Positions 54,001 to 62,584 of a DNA stretch of 64,000 bases are shown here, one piece after another. How positions within the stretch are numbered: position 1 is the stretch's first letter; every line of letters starts with the position of its first letter. The translations under genes were made by a program, and so were the position numbers. The notes beneath the pieces were generated by a model, which saw only the letters and a program-made list of their open reading frames with translations, was not told the DNA's origin and searched no databases. Origin of the DNA: Iningainema tapete BLCC-T55 (lineage in GTDB: Bacteria > Cyanobacteriota > Cyanobacteriia > Cyanobacteriales > Nostocaceae); contig NZ_JACXAE010000046.1 of assembly GCF_014698965.1 (NCBI RefSeq), positions 85,097-149,096 on the forward strand, read 5' to 3'.

Positions 54001-56532
54001 TTGCTGAAAATTAGAGCTTAAATATTCGGCTTCCGCTGCAGCTAAATAAAAACTCAACGTTAGATTATAGTGACAAATCCAGCTATCTGCGCCTAAAAGC
54101 TCTATACCCACCATGAGGTATTTGACTGCCGCAGCATAAGCAGTAGAAGCTTTTGCTTTACGTGCAGCAACTAAATTCAACTGCGCCAACTCATCGCGTT
54201 CAGTCTGTTGAAGAATTAGTTCTATTCCAGCATTCAACTGGTTAACAATCTCAAAGATTTTCTCATCTCGCTCGGCAGCAGTTGCATTTTTGAGCAAAAG
54301 TTGCCCAACTTGCAAATGAGTTGCCTGTTTGTGATTCTCAGCAATCAACGAGTAAGCGGCTTGTTGAACGCGATCGTGCAAAAAGCGATAAATCGGATTC
54401 GCCGCTGCATCAGAAATCGCTACAGTATCCGATTGCGTAAAAAATTTATATATTTCCGTCGTCGGAATAATTAAGCCTTCCTGCAATGCTTTCCACAGAG
54501 CAGCAGCCGTCTCTTCTTTTGATTGCTCACAGATTCGCGCCAGCGTATTTAAGTCAAATTGTGCGCCAATACAAGCCGCTAATTTAAGTACATCCTGAGT
54601 TTGTGTCGGCAACTTCTGCAACTGTAGCGCCATAAACTCTACCACATCATCAATGGTTGCCTTAGCTCTTACCTTAGCAAGATCGCACTGCCACCCCACC
54701 CCCCTTTCATCAAAGCGAAGTTCGGGGGGACACAGGAGGGTGGGAGACTGAGTGTTAAAAGTAATTTGTCCATCCTCGTGTAATGACTTGAGAAACTGAG
54801 TAGCAAAGAAGGGATTGCCTTTCGTTTTTTGATAAACTAATTCTGTCAACGGTTGAGCGAGGAGGCATGAGCAGTTCAATGTATCCGCTATCAACTGATT
54901 CATATCCACTCTTCTTAACGGTTGCAGAGTGATGGTATGCACCGTTGCGCCTTTACCAATCTCATCCACCGTCAGCATCAACGGATGAACAGGCGACACC
55001 TCGTTATCTCGATAGGCACCAATCACCAACAGGTATCCCATATCTTGCATGAGTAATTCTAGCATCTTCAGTGATGCTGAATCTGCCCACTGCAAATCGT
55101 CGAGAAACAGCACGAGCGGATGATCTGCCGTAGTAAACACCTGCACAAACTTCTGCATCAACAGATTGAACCGATTCTGCGCCGCACTGCCTGATAATTC
55201 TGGTGCAGGACGTTGAGAACCGATAATGTGTTCCAGTTCTGGAATCACCTCAATCAGCACTTGTCCATTCTCTCCGACGACTTCTAGAATCTGAGTTTTC
55301 CAGTTTTGCAATTGGGCATCTGATTCTGCTAGTAATTGCCCCATCAGATCGCGAAACGCTTGCACGAAGGCGCTGAAGGGAATATTGCGCTGGAATTGGT
55401 CGTACTTGCCCTTAATAAAATAACCGCGCTGTCGGACAATTGGTTTATGAACTTCGTTCACCACTGCTGTCTTACCAATGCCAGAAAAACCAGCCACCAG
55501 CATCAGTTCTACCCCCCTGAATCCCCCCTTACCAAGAGGGGACTTAGGGGGGTTGGCAACTCGATCAAAGGCTTCTAGTAATGTCTGGACTTCCGATTCT
55601 CGTCCATAGAGTTTTTCTCTGATGAGGAAGCGATCGCAATGATCCCGCGCTCCCAACTCAAATGACTGGATTGTTCTTGAGTCTTTGAATTGATGCAAAC
55701 AGCGTTCTAAATCATACTTGAGTCCCAAAGCACTTTGATAACGATCCTCGGCATTCTTCGCCATTAGCTTGCTGACGATTTCTGACAACATTAATGGGAC
55801 ATTTTGATTAAGTTGATGGACACTAATCGGCTGATGAGCTAAATGACAATGCACCAACTCCATTGGATCATTTGAAATAAAGGGCAACTGTCCCGTTAAC
55901 AGTTCATAAAAAGTGATGCCGAGCGAATAAAAGTCACTGCGATAGTCGATGCCGCGATTCATGCGCCCCGTTTGCTCTGGTGAGAGATATGCCAATGTTC
56001 CCTCTAGCGTATTCGCATTCTGAATCTCTTGAGTTTCACGGGGTAGCACTGAGGCGATGCTGAAGTCAATTAGCTTGACTTGTTTGCTGTCTGGATGAAT
56101 CACAATATTAGCAGGTTTGAGGTCCTTGTGGATCACTCGATGTCGATATAGTCCATCCAAAGCGTCCGCAACTTGAACCGCAATTTGAAGGAATTCACTT
56201 AGGGTTTGCCCATTGTGTCCCATGTTTCCCTCTTGCTTAAGCATCTTCTTGAGAGAAATGCAGCCATTGTCTTCCATCACCAGCGCATAGGCGTTTTGAT
56301 AAGGTTCGAGCGCCAAAGGTTTAACAATGCTCTGTAAGTCAAGATTTTTGGCGATCGCATACTGATTGCGGAACTGCACCAATTCACTAAAGCTAGGAAA
56401 TGGATTTCTCAGCAGTTTGATCGCCACTGGAGTGCGATCGCACTCTCGGATACCACGATAGACTAAGGTGCGAGTTCCTGCATAGAGTTGTTCCGTGATG
56501 CGATACCCTGACAGTAGAGCGATACTATCCAT
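51094..56532 (-). CDS. Giant Ser/Thr kinase-AAA ATPase-GAF-histidine kinase protein (2)
   Basis: An 1812-residue paralog of the protein at 23751. Domains in order: Ser/Thr kinase at 1-280 (Lys39, catalytic H-K-D at 135-137, D-F-S, E-G-T-L-A-Y-L-S-P-E-Q), AAA ATPase (Walker A GFSGIGKT near 346; F-L-D-D-L-Q-W-A-D), long TPR-like middle, GAF at about 1350-1510, kinase core with His in A-G-I-A-H-E-I-N-N-P-V near 1547 and HATPase to the end. Unlike the first giant kinase it has no receiver domain; the C-terminal kinase is of the H-E-[IM]-N-N-P type like the REC-HK encoded opposite. The two genes converge with 16 bases between stops. Two in-frame repeat inserts are present. Confidence 0.9.
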   Translation of the reverse strand: MDSIALLSGYRITEQLYAGTRTLVYRGIRECDRTPVAIKLLRNPFPSFSELVQFRNQYAIAKNLDLQSIVKPLALEPYQNAYALVMEDNGCISLKKMLKQEGNMGHNGQTLSEFLQIAVQVADALDGLYRHRVIHKDLKPANIVIHPDSKQVKLIDFSIASVLPRETQEIQNANTLEGTLAYLSPEQTGRMNRGIDYRSDFYSLGITFYELLTGQLPFISNDPMELVHCHLAHQPISVHQLNQNVPLMLSEIVSKLMAKNAEDRYQSALGLKYDLERCLHQFKDSRTIQSFELGARDHCDRFLIREKLYGRESEVQTLLEAFDRVANPPKSPLGKGGFRGVELMLVAGFSGIGKTAVVNEVHKPIVRQRGYFIKGKYDQFQRNIPFSAFVQAFRDLMGQLLAESDAQLQNWKTQILEVVGENGQVLIEVIPELEHIIGSQRPAPELSGSAAQNRFNLLMQKFVQVFTTADHPLVLFLDDLQWADSASLKMLELLMQDMGYLLVIGAYRDNEVSPVHPLMLTVDEIGKGATVHTITLQPLRRVDMNQLIADTLNCSCLLAQPLTELVYQKTKGNPFFATQFLKSLHEDGQITFNTQSPTLLCPPELRFDERGVGWQCDLAKVRAKATIDDVVEFMALQLQKLPTQTQDVLKLAACIGAQFDLNTLARICEQSKEETAAALWKALQEGLIIPTTEIYKFFTQSDTVAISDAAANPIYRFLHDRVQQAAYSLIAENHKQATHLQVGQLLLKNATAAERDEKIFEIVNQLNAGIELILQQTERDELAQLNLVAARKAKASTAYAAAVKYLMVGIELLGADSWICHYNLTLSFYLAAAEAEYLSSNFQQSQTLTEIALQHTQTLLEKVSVYEVRIQAYIAQTYLQKAIDTALHVLGMLEVDLETEAPKELKIEELIHLPEMTQPHQVAVLRILGTITHAAYISNPGLYRQGVFTGLKFCTKYGNSALGIYLYSFYSLILYDEGNLESSYLLGQMAVKLVEQFDNAEVRTVVLAVFNSATRHWKEHVKETLKPLQKAFHNRLEAGELIFSGYAILHHCSHLFFTGQPLKYVEQKNKHYIDLLQKQKLDYHIFYGKVWQQTLYNLLGIAENPSSLTGQAFNETQMLPALIEQQSGTTVFAVYVSKSLLSYLFQELELALAYAQEAAQYAKTATGQLMTAEHNFYYSLALLAQYPHIEQQEQTTFLNQIVANQIKMQIWAHHAPMNYLHKYTLVEAEKYRVLGDKAIAIDHYDRAIQLAKENEYVNEEALANELAAKFYLEWGKEAIAQTYLLSAYYAYSRWGAKAKVDDLEQRYPQLLAPILQRMQPDLTATETIPTFSSHSTKASTDASSSTDEGLDLTTILKASQALSGEIELEKLLSVLLHVVQENAGADRCALLMPKNKQWVIEAFSQLGQQSVILQSVSIERTPLVPVSLINRVKHTLQPLIVGNAVTHPTLVADPYIQRQCPKSILCTPILHSGKLIGILYLENNLTIGAFTSERVKVLNLVCVQAAISLENARLYQQAQQALTDLKQAQLQIVQSEKMSALGNLVAGIAHEINNPVAFLNGNINPDLDSIKDVFGLVDLYQQEYPQPTQAIQDEIAAIDLEFIRDDLPKLVGSMREGVKRIRDISTSLRTFSRADSALPVACNIHDGIDSTILILKHRLKGNESRPEINVNKDYGDLPQVECFAGQLNQVFMNILANAIDALEDSNLGRSFAEITANPNRIIVKTELSQDRQNAVIRIQDNGVGMTFEVQEKIFEHLFTTKGVGQGTGLGLAIAKSIIVDKHGGTLLVNSTPSQGAEFVISIPVKATVAVEA
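54691..54752 (-). repeat. In-frame repeat insert in giant kinase 2 (AAA region)
   Basis: CCACCCCACCCCCCTTTCATC and the pairing GGGGGGACACAGGAGGGTGGG, translated on the minus strand as P-T-L-L-C-P-P-E-L-R-F-D-E-R-G-V-G-W. The first giant kinase reads N-F-N-E-G-C-W-Q-W-D here, without the insert. Confidence 0.75.
55511..55555 (-). repeat. In-frame C-run/G-run repeat insert before Walker A in giant kinase 2
   Basis: CCCCCCTGAATCCCCCC...GGGGACTTAGGGGGG, translated as N-P-P-K-S-P-L-G-K-G-G-F-R-G between R-V-A and V-E-L-M-L-V. The other giant kinase has a related insert at the same position (24699-24751). Confidence 0.88.
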
Positions 56533-56714
56533 GAACCAGTCCTCAAAGCCACCTGTACGTCACTACACCCCATAGTTTGCCCAACCGACCTGGAAAAATC
56601 TCAATTGTCAACCGTGCTTTACAAAGCTTTAAATTGGGGTAAAAGACAAAGATGAGTATGGTTGTGTGAATAATTACACGCAAATACGGTTCGTTAAATT
56701 CCATTATTTTATCC

Positions 56715-56720
56715 TATAAT
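56715..56720 (+). promoter_or_regulatory. Candidate -10 element (TATAAT) of rpmI-rplT
   Basis: A perfect TATAAT 30 bases before the rpmI start; no good -35 element. The 218-bp spacer behind the giant kinase otherwise holds no gene. Confidence 0.45.
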
Positions 56721-56750
56721 AGGGGATTGTGTCGTTTCATGCAGCAGCCC

Positions 56751-56948
56751 ATGCCTAAACTAAAAACTCGTAAAGCAGCGGCGAAGAGATTCCGTGCCAC
56801 CGGCAGCGGAAAAATCGTGCGTCGCAAAGCTTTCAAAAACCACCTGCTAGAACATAAGACTTCCAACAAGAAGCGTAATATGTCGAAAATGGCAGTTGTT
56901 GATGAGCGCGATGAAGAAAACGTGCGCTTAATGCTCCCCTACTTGTAA
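56751..56948 (+). CDS. rpmI: 50S ribosomal protein L35
   Basis: A 65-residue, very basic protein with the L35 pattern [41 protein letters not shown] and the end V-R-L-M-L-P-Y-L. L35 binds 23S rRNA in the large subunit. The frame opens eight codons earlier with a TTG, but the ATG at 56751 gives the standard N-terminus. rplT follows 19 bases downstream, the usual pair; infC is not next to them, as is common in cyanobacteria. Confidence 0.96.
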   Translation: MPKLKTRKAAAKRFRATGSGKIVRRKAFKNHLLEHKTSNKKRNMSKMAVVDERDEENVRLMLPYL

Positions 56949-56967
56949 ATTTTCTAGGAATTAAGTC

Positions 56968-57327
56968 ATGACAAGGGTAAAACGCGGTAACGTTGCTCGC
57001 AAACGCCGCAATAAAATTCTCAAAATAGCTAAAGGTTTTCGCGGTTCTCACTCAACTTTGTTTAGAACCGCCAATCAACAAGTGATGAAGGCGCTGCGGA
57101 GTGCATATCGTGATCGCAAAAAGCGCAAACGCGATTTTCGTCGTCTGTGGATTACCCGCATTAACGCGGCTGCACGTCTACATGGCATGAGTTACAGCCA
57201 ATTTATTGGTAATCTGAAAAAAGCCAATATCCTACTCAACCGCAAAATGTTGGCGCAGTTGGCAGTTTTAGATCCAGCAGGCTTCAGCAAAGTAGCCGAA
57301 TTAGCAGCAAGCCAATCCAGAGGATAA
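56968..57327 (+). CDS. rplT: 50S ribosomal protein L20
   Basis: A 119-residue protein, normal for the family, opening [19 protein letters not shown] and with [36 protein letters not shown] and the end block [10 protein letters not shown]. It binds 23S rRNA early in large-subunit assembly, and in some bacteria also represses its own operon at the mRNA; I do not see a clear operator structure here. Confidence 0.97.
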   Translation: MTRVKRGNVARKRRNKILKIAKGFRGSHSTLFRTANQQVMKALRSAYRDRKKRKRDFRRLWITRINAAARLHGMSYSQFIGNLKKANILLNRKMLAQLAVLDPAGFSKVAELAASQSRG

Positions 57328-57362
57328 AGGTGGTAACGGATGTATGACAACGGACATAACGG

Positions 57363-58187
57363 ATGATTAATTGGTTGGTGCAACAGATCAAACATCTACC
57401 ACGTCTGGCACTGTTCGTGCTCATATCCGCTACCATCTTTTTCTGCATAATTTATGTAAATTATAATACACAATTGTCAGCGTCTGCCGCAGAACTGCCA
57501 AAAATTCAGCGGCGGGGCTACATAAGTATTGCTGTAAAAAATAACTTGCGTCCGTTGGGATTTAGTGATGCCAACGGAAATTTACAAGGTTTAGAAATTG
57601 ACTTAGCTACTCAGTTGGCAGTAGACTTGCTAGGTAAGTCAAATGCTGTGAAATTTCAACCAGTAGCAAATCGCGATCGCCTGTCTTTCGTTTTAGATCG
57701 CAAAGTTGATCTGACTATCGCTAGAGTCACAGCAACATCTTCACGCTCTCGCTTAGTCAGTTTTAGTGTGCCTTACTACTTGGATGGCACTATGATAATC
57801 ACCAAAAATGCCTCATTTCAAAGGCTGGTGGATTTAAGCAAGCAAAAAGTTGCTGTACTCAAACACTCTAGCACTATTGGAGTAATACAATATTATATCC
57901 CAAATGCTGAATTAGTGGGAGTTGAATCTTATGAAGAAGCGCGATCGCAAATAGAAAATAACACAGTAGCAGCTTTTGCCGCAGATGCTAGCTTACTGAG
58001 TGGGTGGGTACAAGAAGATCCTAAGTATCTAATACTACCAATAAAACTATCTACAGAACCTTTATCGGTAGTCATGCCCAAAGGATTACAATACGATGAG
58101 TTGCGACGACGAGTAAATGAAGCGATCGCTCGTTACATCGCTTCTGGTTGGCTCAAAGAACGTGCCACCTATTGGGGATTACCATAG
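57363..58187 (+). CDS. Periplasmic amino acid-type solute-binding protein (membrane-anchored)
   Basis: A 274-residue type 2 periplasmic-binding protein. A membrane anchor or uncleaved signal (LALFVLISATIFFCIIYVNY) is followed by the mature domain: G-Y-I-S-I-A-V-K-N-N-L-R-P-L-G-F, G-L-E-I-D-L-A-T-Q-L-A, D-L-T-I-A-R-V-T-A-T, K-V-A-V-L-K-H-S-S-T and A-A-F-A-A-D-A-S-L-L. This fits proteins that bind polar amino acids for an ABC importer. No permease or ATPase gene is nearby, so it may feed a remote transporter or act as a sensor. It follows rplT by 35 bases on the same strand. Confidence 0.83.
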   Translation: MINWLVQQIKHLPRLALFVLISATIFFCIIYVNYNTQLSASAAELPKIQRRGYISIAVKNNLRPLGFSDANGNLQGLEIDLATQLAVDLLGKSNAVKFQPVANRDRLSFVLDRKVDLTIARVTATSSRSRLVSFSVPYYLDGTMIITKNASFQRLVDLSKQKVAVLKHSSTIGVIQYYIPNAELVGVESYEEARSQIENNTVAAFAADASLLSGWVQEDPKYLILPIKLSTEPLSVVMPKGLQYDELRRRVNEAIARYIASGWLKERATYWGLP

Positions 58188-58290
58188 AAAAAGTAAAAAG
58201 TAAAAAGTAATATATTTTTTGCCTTTGAACTTTTATGACTACTCCCCTGTCTGCTAATAATAAAAATAGAAGCTACTTTTAGCAAAGACA

Positions 58291-58815
58291 ATGGATAACA
58301 ATCTAGCAGTTATTTATCTATCTATTCTGATTGGTTTACTCTCATTTACAGTCATTAGCATTTTTCGCCAAGTTTTTAAAACTCGCAGATTAGAAAACGC
58401 ATTTTCCAAGTTGCGAAAGAAGCTAACCAAAGAAAAGGGAACAGTTCAAGAATACTACGAATTAGCTAGTATTTATTCAGAGAAAAAACTTTTTTCCCAG
58501 GCAATTCCCCTATTTCAAAAAGCCCTTAAAGCGGCAGAAGAAGAGGGAGAAGAAAATACTGCCCCCATATACAATGGATTAGGCTATGCTTACTTTGCTC
58601 AAGAGCAGTATGATATAGCAATACGTACCTACAAAGAAGCCCTCACTATCAAACCTGATTATGTAACAGCATTGAATAACATTGGTCATGCTTACGAGCG
58701 GAAAAAATTAAACGCTCAGGCGCTGCAAGCTTACGAAGAGGCACTCAAAATACAACCAAATAACGCTACAGCTAAACGCCGCGCAGAATCTATGCGTCGA
58801 TTAGTCTCGGCGTAA
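58291..58815 (+). CDS. TPR protein with N-terminal membrane anchor
   Basis: A 174-residue protein. One transmembrane segment (AVIYLSILIGLLSFTVISIF) is followed by a basic stretch and three tetratricopeptide repeats: A-S-I-Y-S-E-K-K-L-F-S-Q-A-I-P-L-F, G-Y-A-Y-F-A-Q-E-Q-Y-D-I-A-I-R-T-Y-K-E-A, and G-H-A-Y-E-R-K-K-L-N-A-Q-A-L-Q-A-Y-E-E-A. It should be a protein-protein adaptor at the plasma or thylakoid membrane. Small TPR proteins of this design are frequent in cyanobacteria and some act in photosystem assembly; nothing here fixes the partner. Confidence 0.82.
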   Translation: MDNNLAVIYLSILIGLLSFTVISIFRQVFKTRRLENAFSKLRKKLTKEKGTVQEYYELASIYSEKKLFSQAIPLFQKALKAAEEEGEENTAPIYNGLGYAYFAQEQYDIAIRTYKEALTIKPDYVTALNNIGHAYERKKLNAQALQAYEEALKIQPNNATAKRRAESMRRLVSA

Positions 58816-58850
58816 TCTTATCGTTCACAAAACTATAGATAGGAGGAAGA

Positions 58851-59960
58851 GTGGAAATAAAAGCAGCAGTAGCCCATAGCTCAGGTAAACCGTTAACGAT
58901 TGAAACAGTTCAACTTGACGGACCCTGTGCTGGGGAAGTTATGGTAGAGATCAAAGCTAGTGGAGTGTGTCATACTGATGCCTACACTCTTTCTGGTAAA
59001 GATCCTGAAGGTTTATTCCCAGCAATTTTAGGACATGAAGGTGCTGGCGTTGTTGTGGAGGTAGGGGAAGGCGTCACTAGTGTTAAGGTAGGCTCGCGCG
59101 TTATCCCTTTATATACTCCAGAATGCCGTCAGTGTGAATATTGCCTGAGCTTCAAAACCAACCTATGTCAAGCAATCCGTGCAACTCAAGGGCGCGGTAT
59201 CATGCCCGATGGCACTAGTCGTTTTTCCATCGGCGGGGAGATGATACATCATTACATGGGTACATCCACCTTTGCTAATTATACAGTGTTGCCGGAAATT
59301 GCCGTAGCTAAAATTCGCTCTGATGCGCCGTTTGATAAAGTTTGTTATATTGGCTGCGGTGTAACTACGGGTATTGGTGCAGTTATTAATACAGCTAAAG
59401 TGGAACCGGGAGCGAATGTAGTAGTTTTCGGTTTAGGCGGTATTGGCTTAAACGTCATCCAAGCAGCGCGGATGGTGGGAGCTAATATGATTGTGGGGGT
59501 GGATATCAATCCCAATAAGAAAGCTTTGGCAGAAAAGTTTGGCATGACTCACTTTGTTAACCCCAAGGAAGTTGAAGGCGATTTGGTTCCTTACTTGGTT
59601 AACTTAACTAAAGGTGGTGCTGATTACAGCTTTGAATGCATCGGCAATGTGAATATCATGCGCCAAGCATTGGAATGTTGCCATAAAGGTTGGGGTGTGA
59701 GCGTGATTATTGGTGTTGCTGGTGCTGGGGAAGAAATTAGTACTCGTCCTTTTCAACTGGTGACTGGGCGTGTTTGGAAAGGTTCGGCATTTGGTGGAGC
59801 TAGAGGACGCACTGATGTGCCGAAGATTGTTGATTGGTATATGGAAGGGAAGATTAACATTGATGATTTGATTACCCATGTAATGCCAATTGAGCGTATC
59901 AATGATGCTTTTGATTTGATGCATAAGGGTGAATCGATTCGTAGTGTGGTGACGTTTTAG
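58851..59960 (+). CDS. frmA: S-(hydroxymethyl)glutathione dehydrogenase / class III alcohol dehydrogenase
   Basis: A 369-residue zinc-dependent MDR dehydrogenase that oxidises S-hydroxymethylglutathione (formaldehyde plus glutathione) with NAD. Catalytic zinc ligands: Cys in S-G-V-C-H-T-D, His in G-H-E-G-A-G; structural zinc: C-R-Q-C-E-Y-C and N-L-C. The Rossmann motif is [10 protein letters not shown], with Asp in V-D-I-N-P. Class III signatures such as R-A-T-Q-G-R-G and the end S-I-R-S-V-V-T-F are present. The start is a GTG at 58851 with AGGAGGA three bases upstream. The hydrolase for the next step follows. Confidence 0.95.
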   Translation: MEIKAAVAHSSGKPLTIETVQLDGPCAGEVMVEIKASGVCHTDAYTLSGKDPEGLFPAILGHEGAGVVVEVGEGVTSVKVGSRVIPLYTPECRQCEYCLSFKTNLCQAIRATQGRGIMPDGTSRFSIGGEMIHHYMGTSTFANYTVLPEIAVAKIRSDAPFDKVCYIGCGVTTGIGAVINTAKVEPGANVVVFGLGGIGLNVIQAARMVGANMIVGVDINPNKKALAEKFGMTHFVNPKEVEGDLVPYLVNLTKGGADYSFECIGNVNIMRQALECCHKGWGVSVIIGVAGAGEEISTRPFQLVTGRVWKGSAFGGARGRTDVPKIVDWYMEGKINIDDLITHVMPIERINDAFDLMHKGESIRSVVTF

Positions 59961-59964
59961 TTTA

Positions 59965-60031
59965 GGGTGTAGGGGGTAGGGTGTAGGAAGTAGATTTTTT
60001 CACTACACCCCACACCCCATACTCTATACCC
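59965..60031. repeat. G-rich/C-rich short repeats between frmA and fghA
   Basis: GGGTGTAGGGGGTAGGGTGTAGG, then an inverse-like CTACACCCCACACCCCATACTC. The two halves can form a long imperfect hairpin in the mRNA between the two genes of the pathway. Confidence 0.75.
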
Positions 60032-60039
60032 TTTTAATC

Positions 60040-60891
60040 ATGAGTAATCTTAATCTTGGAGCGGAATATAAGTGCTTTGGCGGCAAACTCGGTTTTTACA
60101 GTCATTCCTCCCATACATGTAATGGAGAAATGCGCTTTGCTGTCTACCAACCACCGCAAGCTACTCAACAGCCAGTGCCGATTCTCTATTTTCTCTCCGG
60201 TTTAAGTTGTACAGAAGAAAATTTTATGATTAAGGCGGGAGCGCAGCAGTTTGCAGCTAAATATGGTTTGATGCTTGTGGCTCCTGATACTAGCCCCCGT
60301 AATACTGGCATTCCCGGTGAGGATGATGACTGGGACTTTGGTACTGGTGCTGGTTTTTATGTGGATGCTACTGTTGAACCGTGGGCTTCTCGCTACCGAA
60401 TGTATAGCTATGTGGTTGAAGAATTGCCTACTTTAATTACTGAGCATTTCCCCGGCAAAGCAGATAAACAAGGGATTTTTGGTCATTCGATGGGTGGACA
60501 TGGTGCGCTTGTTTGTGCTCTGCGCAACCCTCAGCAATATAAATCAGTATCAGCGTTTGCAGCGATCGCCGCACCAATGCAGTGTCCTTGGGGTCAAAAG
60601 GTGTTCAGCCGCTACCTGGGTGAAGATAAAGAAACTTGGCGTGCCTACGATGCTACTGAATTGGTAAAGCAATTTGGATATCACAGCCCCATTCTCATAG
60701 ATCAAGGTACTGCGGATAAATTTCTCACTGAGCAGTTGCTACCAGAGGTGTTTGCTGCCGCTTGCAACGAGGTTAATCAGCCCCTGACTTTACGTTATCA
60801 AGAAGGTTACGATCACAGTTATTACTTTATTGCCAGTTTTATTGAAGATCATATCCGTCACCATGCCACGAACTTAGGTGTTGATAGTTAG
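60040..60891 (+). CDS. fghA: S-formylglutathione hydrolase
   Basis: A 283-residue esterase-D family hydrolase that splits S-formylglutathione to formate and glutathione, the second step of formaldehyde removal. The nucleophile Ser150 is in [12 protein letters not shown]; the oxyanion region [12 protein letters not shown] is typical; the acid is in D-Q-G-T-A-D-K-F and the His in Y-D-H-S-Y-Y-F-I. It lies 79 bases behind frmA on the same strand, separated by the repeat, so the pair is probably one operon. Confidence 0.95.
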   Translation: MSNLNLGAEYKCFGGKLGFYSHSSHTCNGEMRFAVYQPPQATQQPVPILYFLSGLSCTEENFMIKAGAQQFAAKYGLMLVAPDTSPRNTGIPGEDDDWDFGTGAGFYVDATVEPWASRYRMYSYVVEELPTLITEHFPGKADKQGIFGHSMGGHGALVCALRNPQQYKSVSAFAAIAAPMQCPWGQKVFSRYLGEDKETWRAYDATELVKQFGYHSPILIDQGTADKFLTEQLLPEVFAAACNEVNQPLTLRYQEGYDHSYYFIASFIEDHIRHHATNLGVDS

Positions 60892-61020
60892 AATATGAAT
60901 TAAACAGTAAACCTGTACCGATTAAATATATGGTTCAAACGGTTCAAGCAGATGTTCACAAATGTCTGCCCTATCCTCAATTCCGTTATCATCAGAGAAG
61001 CTTCTGTGCGGAGTAAGCCA

Positions 61021-61140
61021 ATGACGACTCAACTTAGAACAAGCAAAATGCTTTGACTCACGAAGAACGGACGGAATTAGATGGCATCTCTGAATTATCG
61101 CGAATTTTTACCTTGATTAATGCTCAACTGGCAGCGCTAG
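61021..61140 (+). pseudogene. Frameshifted small gene remnant
   Basis: Reads M-T-T-Q-L-R-T-S-K-M-L and stops; in another frame T-H-E-E-R-T-E-L-D-G-I-S-E-L-S-R-I-F-T-L-I-N follows from about 61053. The join gives a plausible helical protein start, but no end domain follows because sequence antisense to a peptidase fragment begins. I do not recognise the family. Confidence 0.4.
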
Positions 61141-61327
61141 AAAATCCTAGTTCACGAACGGCATCAACCGCTTTCAGGGCTTCTGTTCCAAATGGAGTAC
61201 AATCACATAGCTCTCGTAACTGGGCTTCACTTATATCCACTTCAAACGCAGAAAGCATCATGCGCAAGCAAGCAGGGACACACGAGTAAGGTGTTTCTTG
61301 TTTATGGAAAATGAGTCTGGATTGCAT
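61124..61327 (-). pseudogene. 5' fragment of a C39/papain-like cysteine peptidase
   Basis: 67 residues on the minus strand: after a short N-terminus comes Q-E-T-P-Y-S-C-V-P-A-C-L-R-M-M-L-S-A-F, the active-site Cys segment of C39-like or papain-like peptidases, then C-D-C-T-P-F-G-T-E-A-L-K-A-V-D-A-V-R-E-L-G-F. The frame then stops at 61124; the His and Asp/Asn parts of the active site are missing. So this is a truncated gene and not likely to be active. The stretch 61328-61615 beyond it shows no gene. Confidence 0.6.
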
Positions 61328-61615
61328 CCCAGTTTGCTTCTATGAGCCTAAGTCCTGTTTGCTTTATTTCTTCAATTGGCGTGTGTGTGAGAATCGCTTC
61401 TGATTTTTGAAGCTTACCACTTTTGGTACTTTAAAAATCAAGGATGCAACTAATACAGGATTTATTGCAAAATATGTGATTTAAACTTTGAGATTGCTGC
61501 CTTTTAACCTTTGACTTTTCCACACTTATTATGTAATCATATTTGATTTGCCAGTGTTATAAATAAATAAAATGTAGTCATGTTAAAATGATATTTGCTG
61601 TTATTGTTTTTAGCC

Positions 61616-61940
61616 ATGATAATTACTAATCAAAACTTGTCTGTGGTTAAAGAAGCGATCTTAACCAATGAGCAAGGAAACTTAACATTAGGAGAAGCAG
61701 CCAAAGCAAAAGTATATAGAGTGCTAACCAATGATGCTGGGCAAATTTTGCGCTTACCCTATAGATTTAGAAAGTATTCCTGAAAACCAAAGATGGTTAT
61801 GGCAAAATCCAGAAGCCTTGACGATGGTGCTACGGGGTTTGCAAGAAGCAGCGTCCGGGAAGGGGCGTTACTTAGGGTCATTTGCTCAATATGCGGACTT
61901 GGAGATTGATGATTATTGGAGTAATGATTTTCGAGGCTAA
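61616..61940 (+). pseudogene. Frameshifted antitoxin-like gene
   Basis: Frame 1 from the ATG at 61616 reads M-I-I-T-N-Q-N-L-S-V-V-K-E-A-I-L-T and goes to Q-I-L-R-L-P. One extra base near 61760 then throws it out of frame, and the continuation is read in the next frame as I-D-L-E-S-I-P-E-N-Q-R-W-L-W-Q-N-P-E-A-L and L-G-S-F-A-Q-Y-A-D-L-E-I-D-D. The joined product (about 107 residues) resembles small cyanobacterial antitoxin-like proteins that end in G-S-F-A-x-Y-A-D. It is either a pseudogene or a sequencing error in a C/T run. Confidence 0.6.
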
Positions 61941-62476
61941 CTATTAGAAGCAATTACCTCTTTGTGTTCTTCCTTCTTCACATTTCGCCTTCCCCAAGGT
62001 TTAAGAACTGAGATCACAATAATGGCTAAAACAAAGGAAGTTTGAACGATCGCACCAATAATCATTGCCTTCTGATCAAAAAGATATAACGGATTTTGCA
62101 GTGCTTGTAATCGTTCTGCCTGAGAAATAGCCGTCATTGCATTTGTCCACGGACCTAACCAAATAGTACCAGTGACAATGAGTGTTACAGTTGCAATCCA
62201 TTTGACAATCACCCAGTAGTGTTTGAAAAATCCCCAAATCGTTAGCCAGCAAAGCAGTCCACCTGTTAATAACGATAAGTTGGCAGCGGGGATAATCACA
62301 AAATCATCTAGAAGTTTCAAAACTGAGTTGATGGCGTACAGTTCATCGCCATTGGGAGTGTTACGGTTATTCCAAGCTACAATCACCATACATAAAGCAG
62401 TACCAAACCAAATTCCTCCAAAAGCGACGTGCGCAGACAGCAACCAGTTTTTTTGCTTAACACTTAGCTTCTTCAT
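61937..62476 (-). CDS. Four-helix membrane protein (DUF2269-like)
   Basis: A 179-residue protein with four clear membrane segments: LLSAHVAFGGIWFGTALCMV, DDFVIIPAANLSLLTGGLLC, VIVKWIATVTLIVTGTIWLG and IIGAIVQTSFVLAIIVISVL. The His in the first segment and the basic C-terminal tail fit integral membrane proteins of the DUF2269 type, whose role is unknown. It lies downstream of a MarR-family gene on the same strand, with an inverted repeat in the spacer, so it is probably under the control of that regulator. Confidence 0.7.
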   Translation of the reverse strand: MKKLSVKQKNWLLSAHVAFGGIWFGTALCMVIVAWNNRNTPNGDELYAINSVLKLLDDFVIIPAANLSLLTGGLLCWLTIWGFFKHYWVIVKWIATVTLIVTGTIWLGPWTNAMTAISQAERLQALQNPLYLFDQKAMIIGAIVQTSFVLAIIVISVLKPWGRRNVKKEEHKEVIASNS

Positions 62477-62506
62477 TCTGCCTTCCTATGGATATCAAAG
62501 TTAATT

Positions 62507-62542
62507 GAGCCTTAACTAATTAGCTAGCTTATAGTTAGGCTC
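62507..62542. promoter_or_regulatory. Inverted repeat GAGCCTTAACTA / TAGTTAGGCTC between marR and the membrane protein gene
   Basis: The arms match in 11 of 12 positions around TTAGCTAGCTTA. The location directly upstream of the membrane protein gene suggests an operator or a hairpin. Confidence 0.45.
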
Positions 62543-62584
62543 CTAATTATAATCTTACAGTAGATAAGTCCTTAAGACAATGAA

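Noticed and set aside
54691..55555. Pro/Gly-rich stretches in giant kinase 2 as a special domain
   Set aside because: They are translations of dispersed C-run/G-run DNA repeats, as shown by comparison with giant kinase 1 and with the repeats in spacers at 5290 and 15230.
60930..61016. 28-codon open frame behind fghA
   Set aside because: No ribosome site and no known family; possibly a gene remnant.
61053..61289. 78-codon plus-strand frame across the peptidase fragment
   Set aside because: The second half is antisense to the C39-like sequence, which has the recognisable active-site motif; only the first 30 codons may be a gene remnant.
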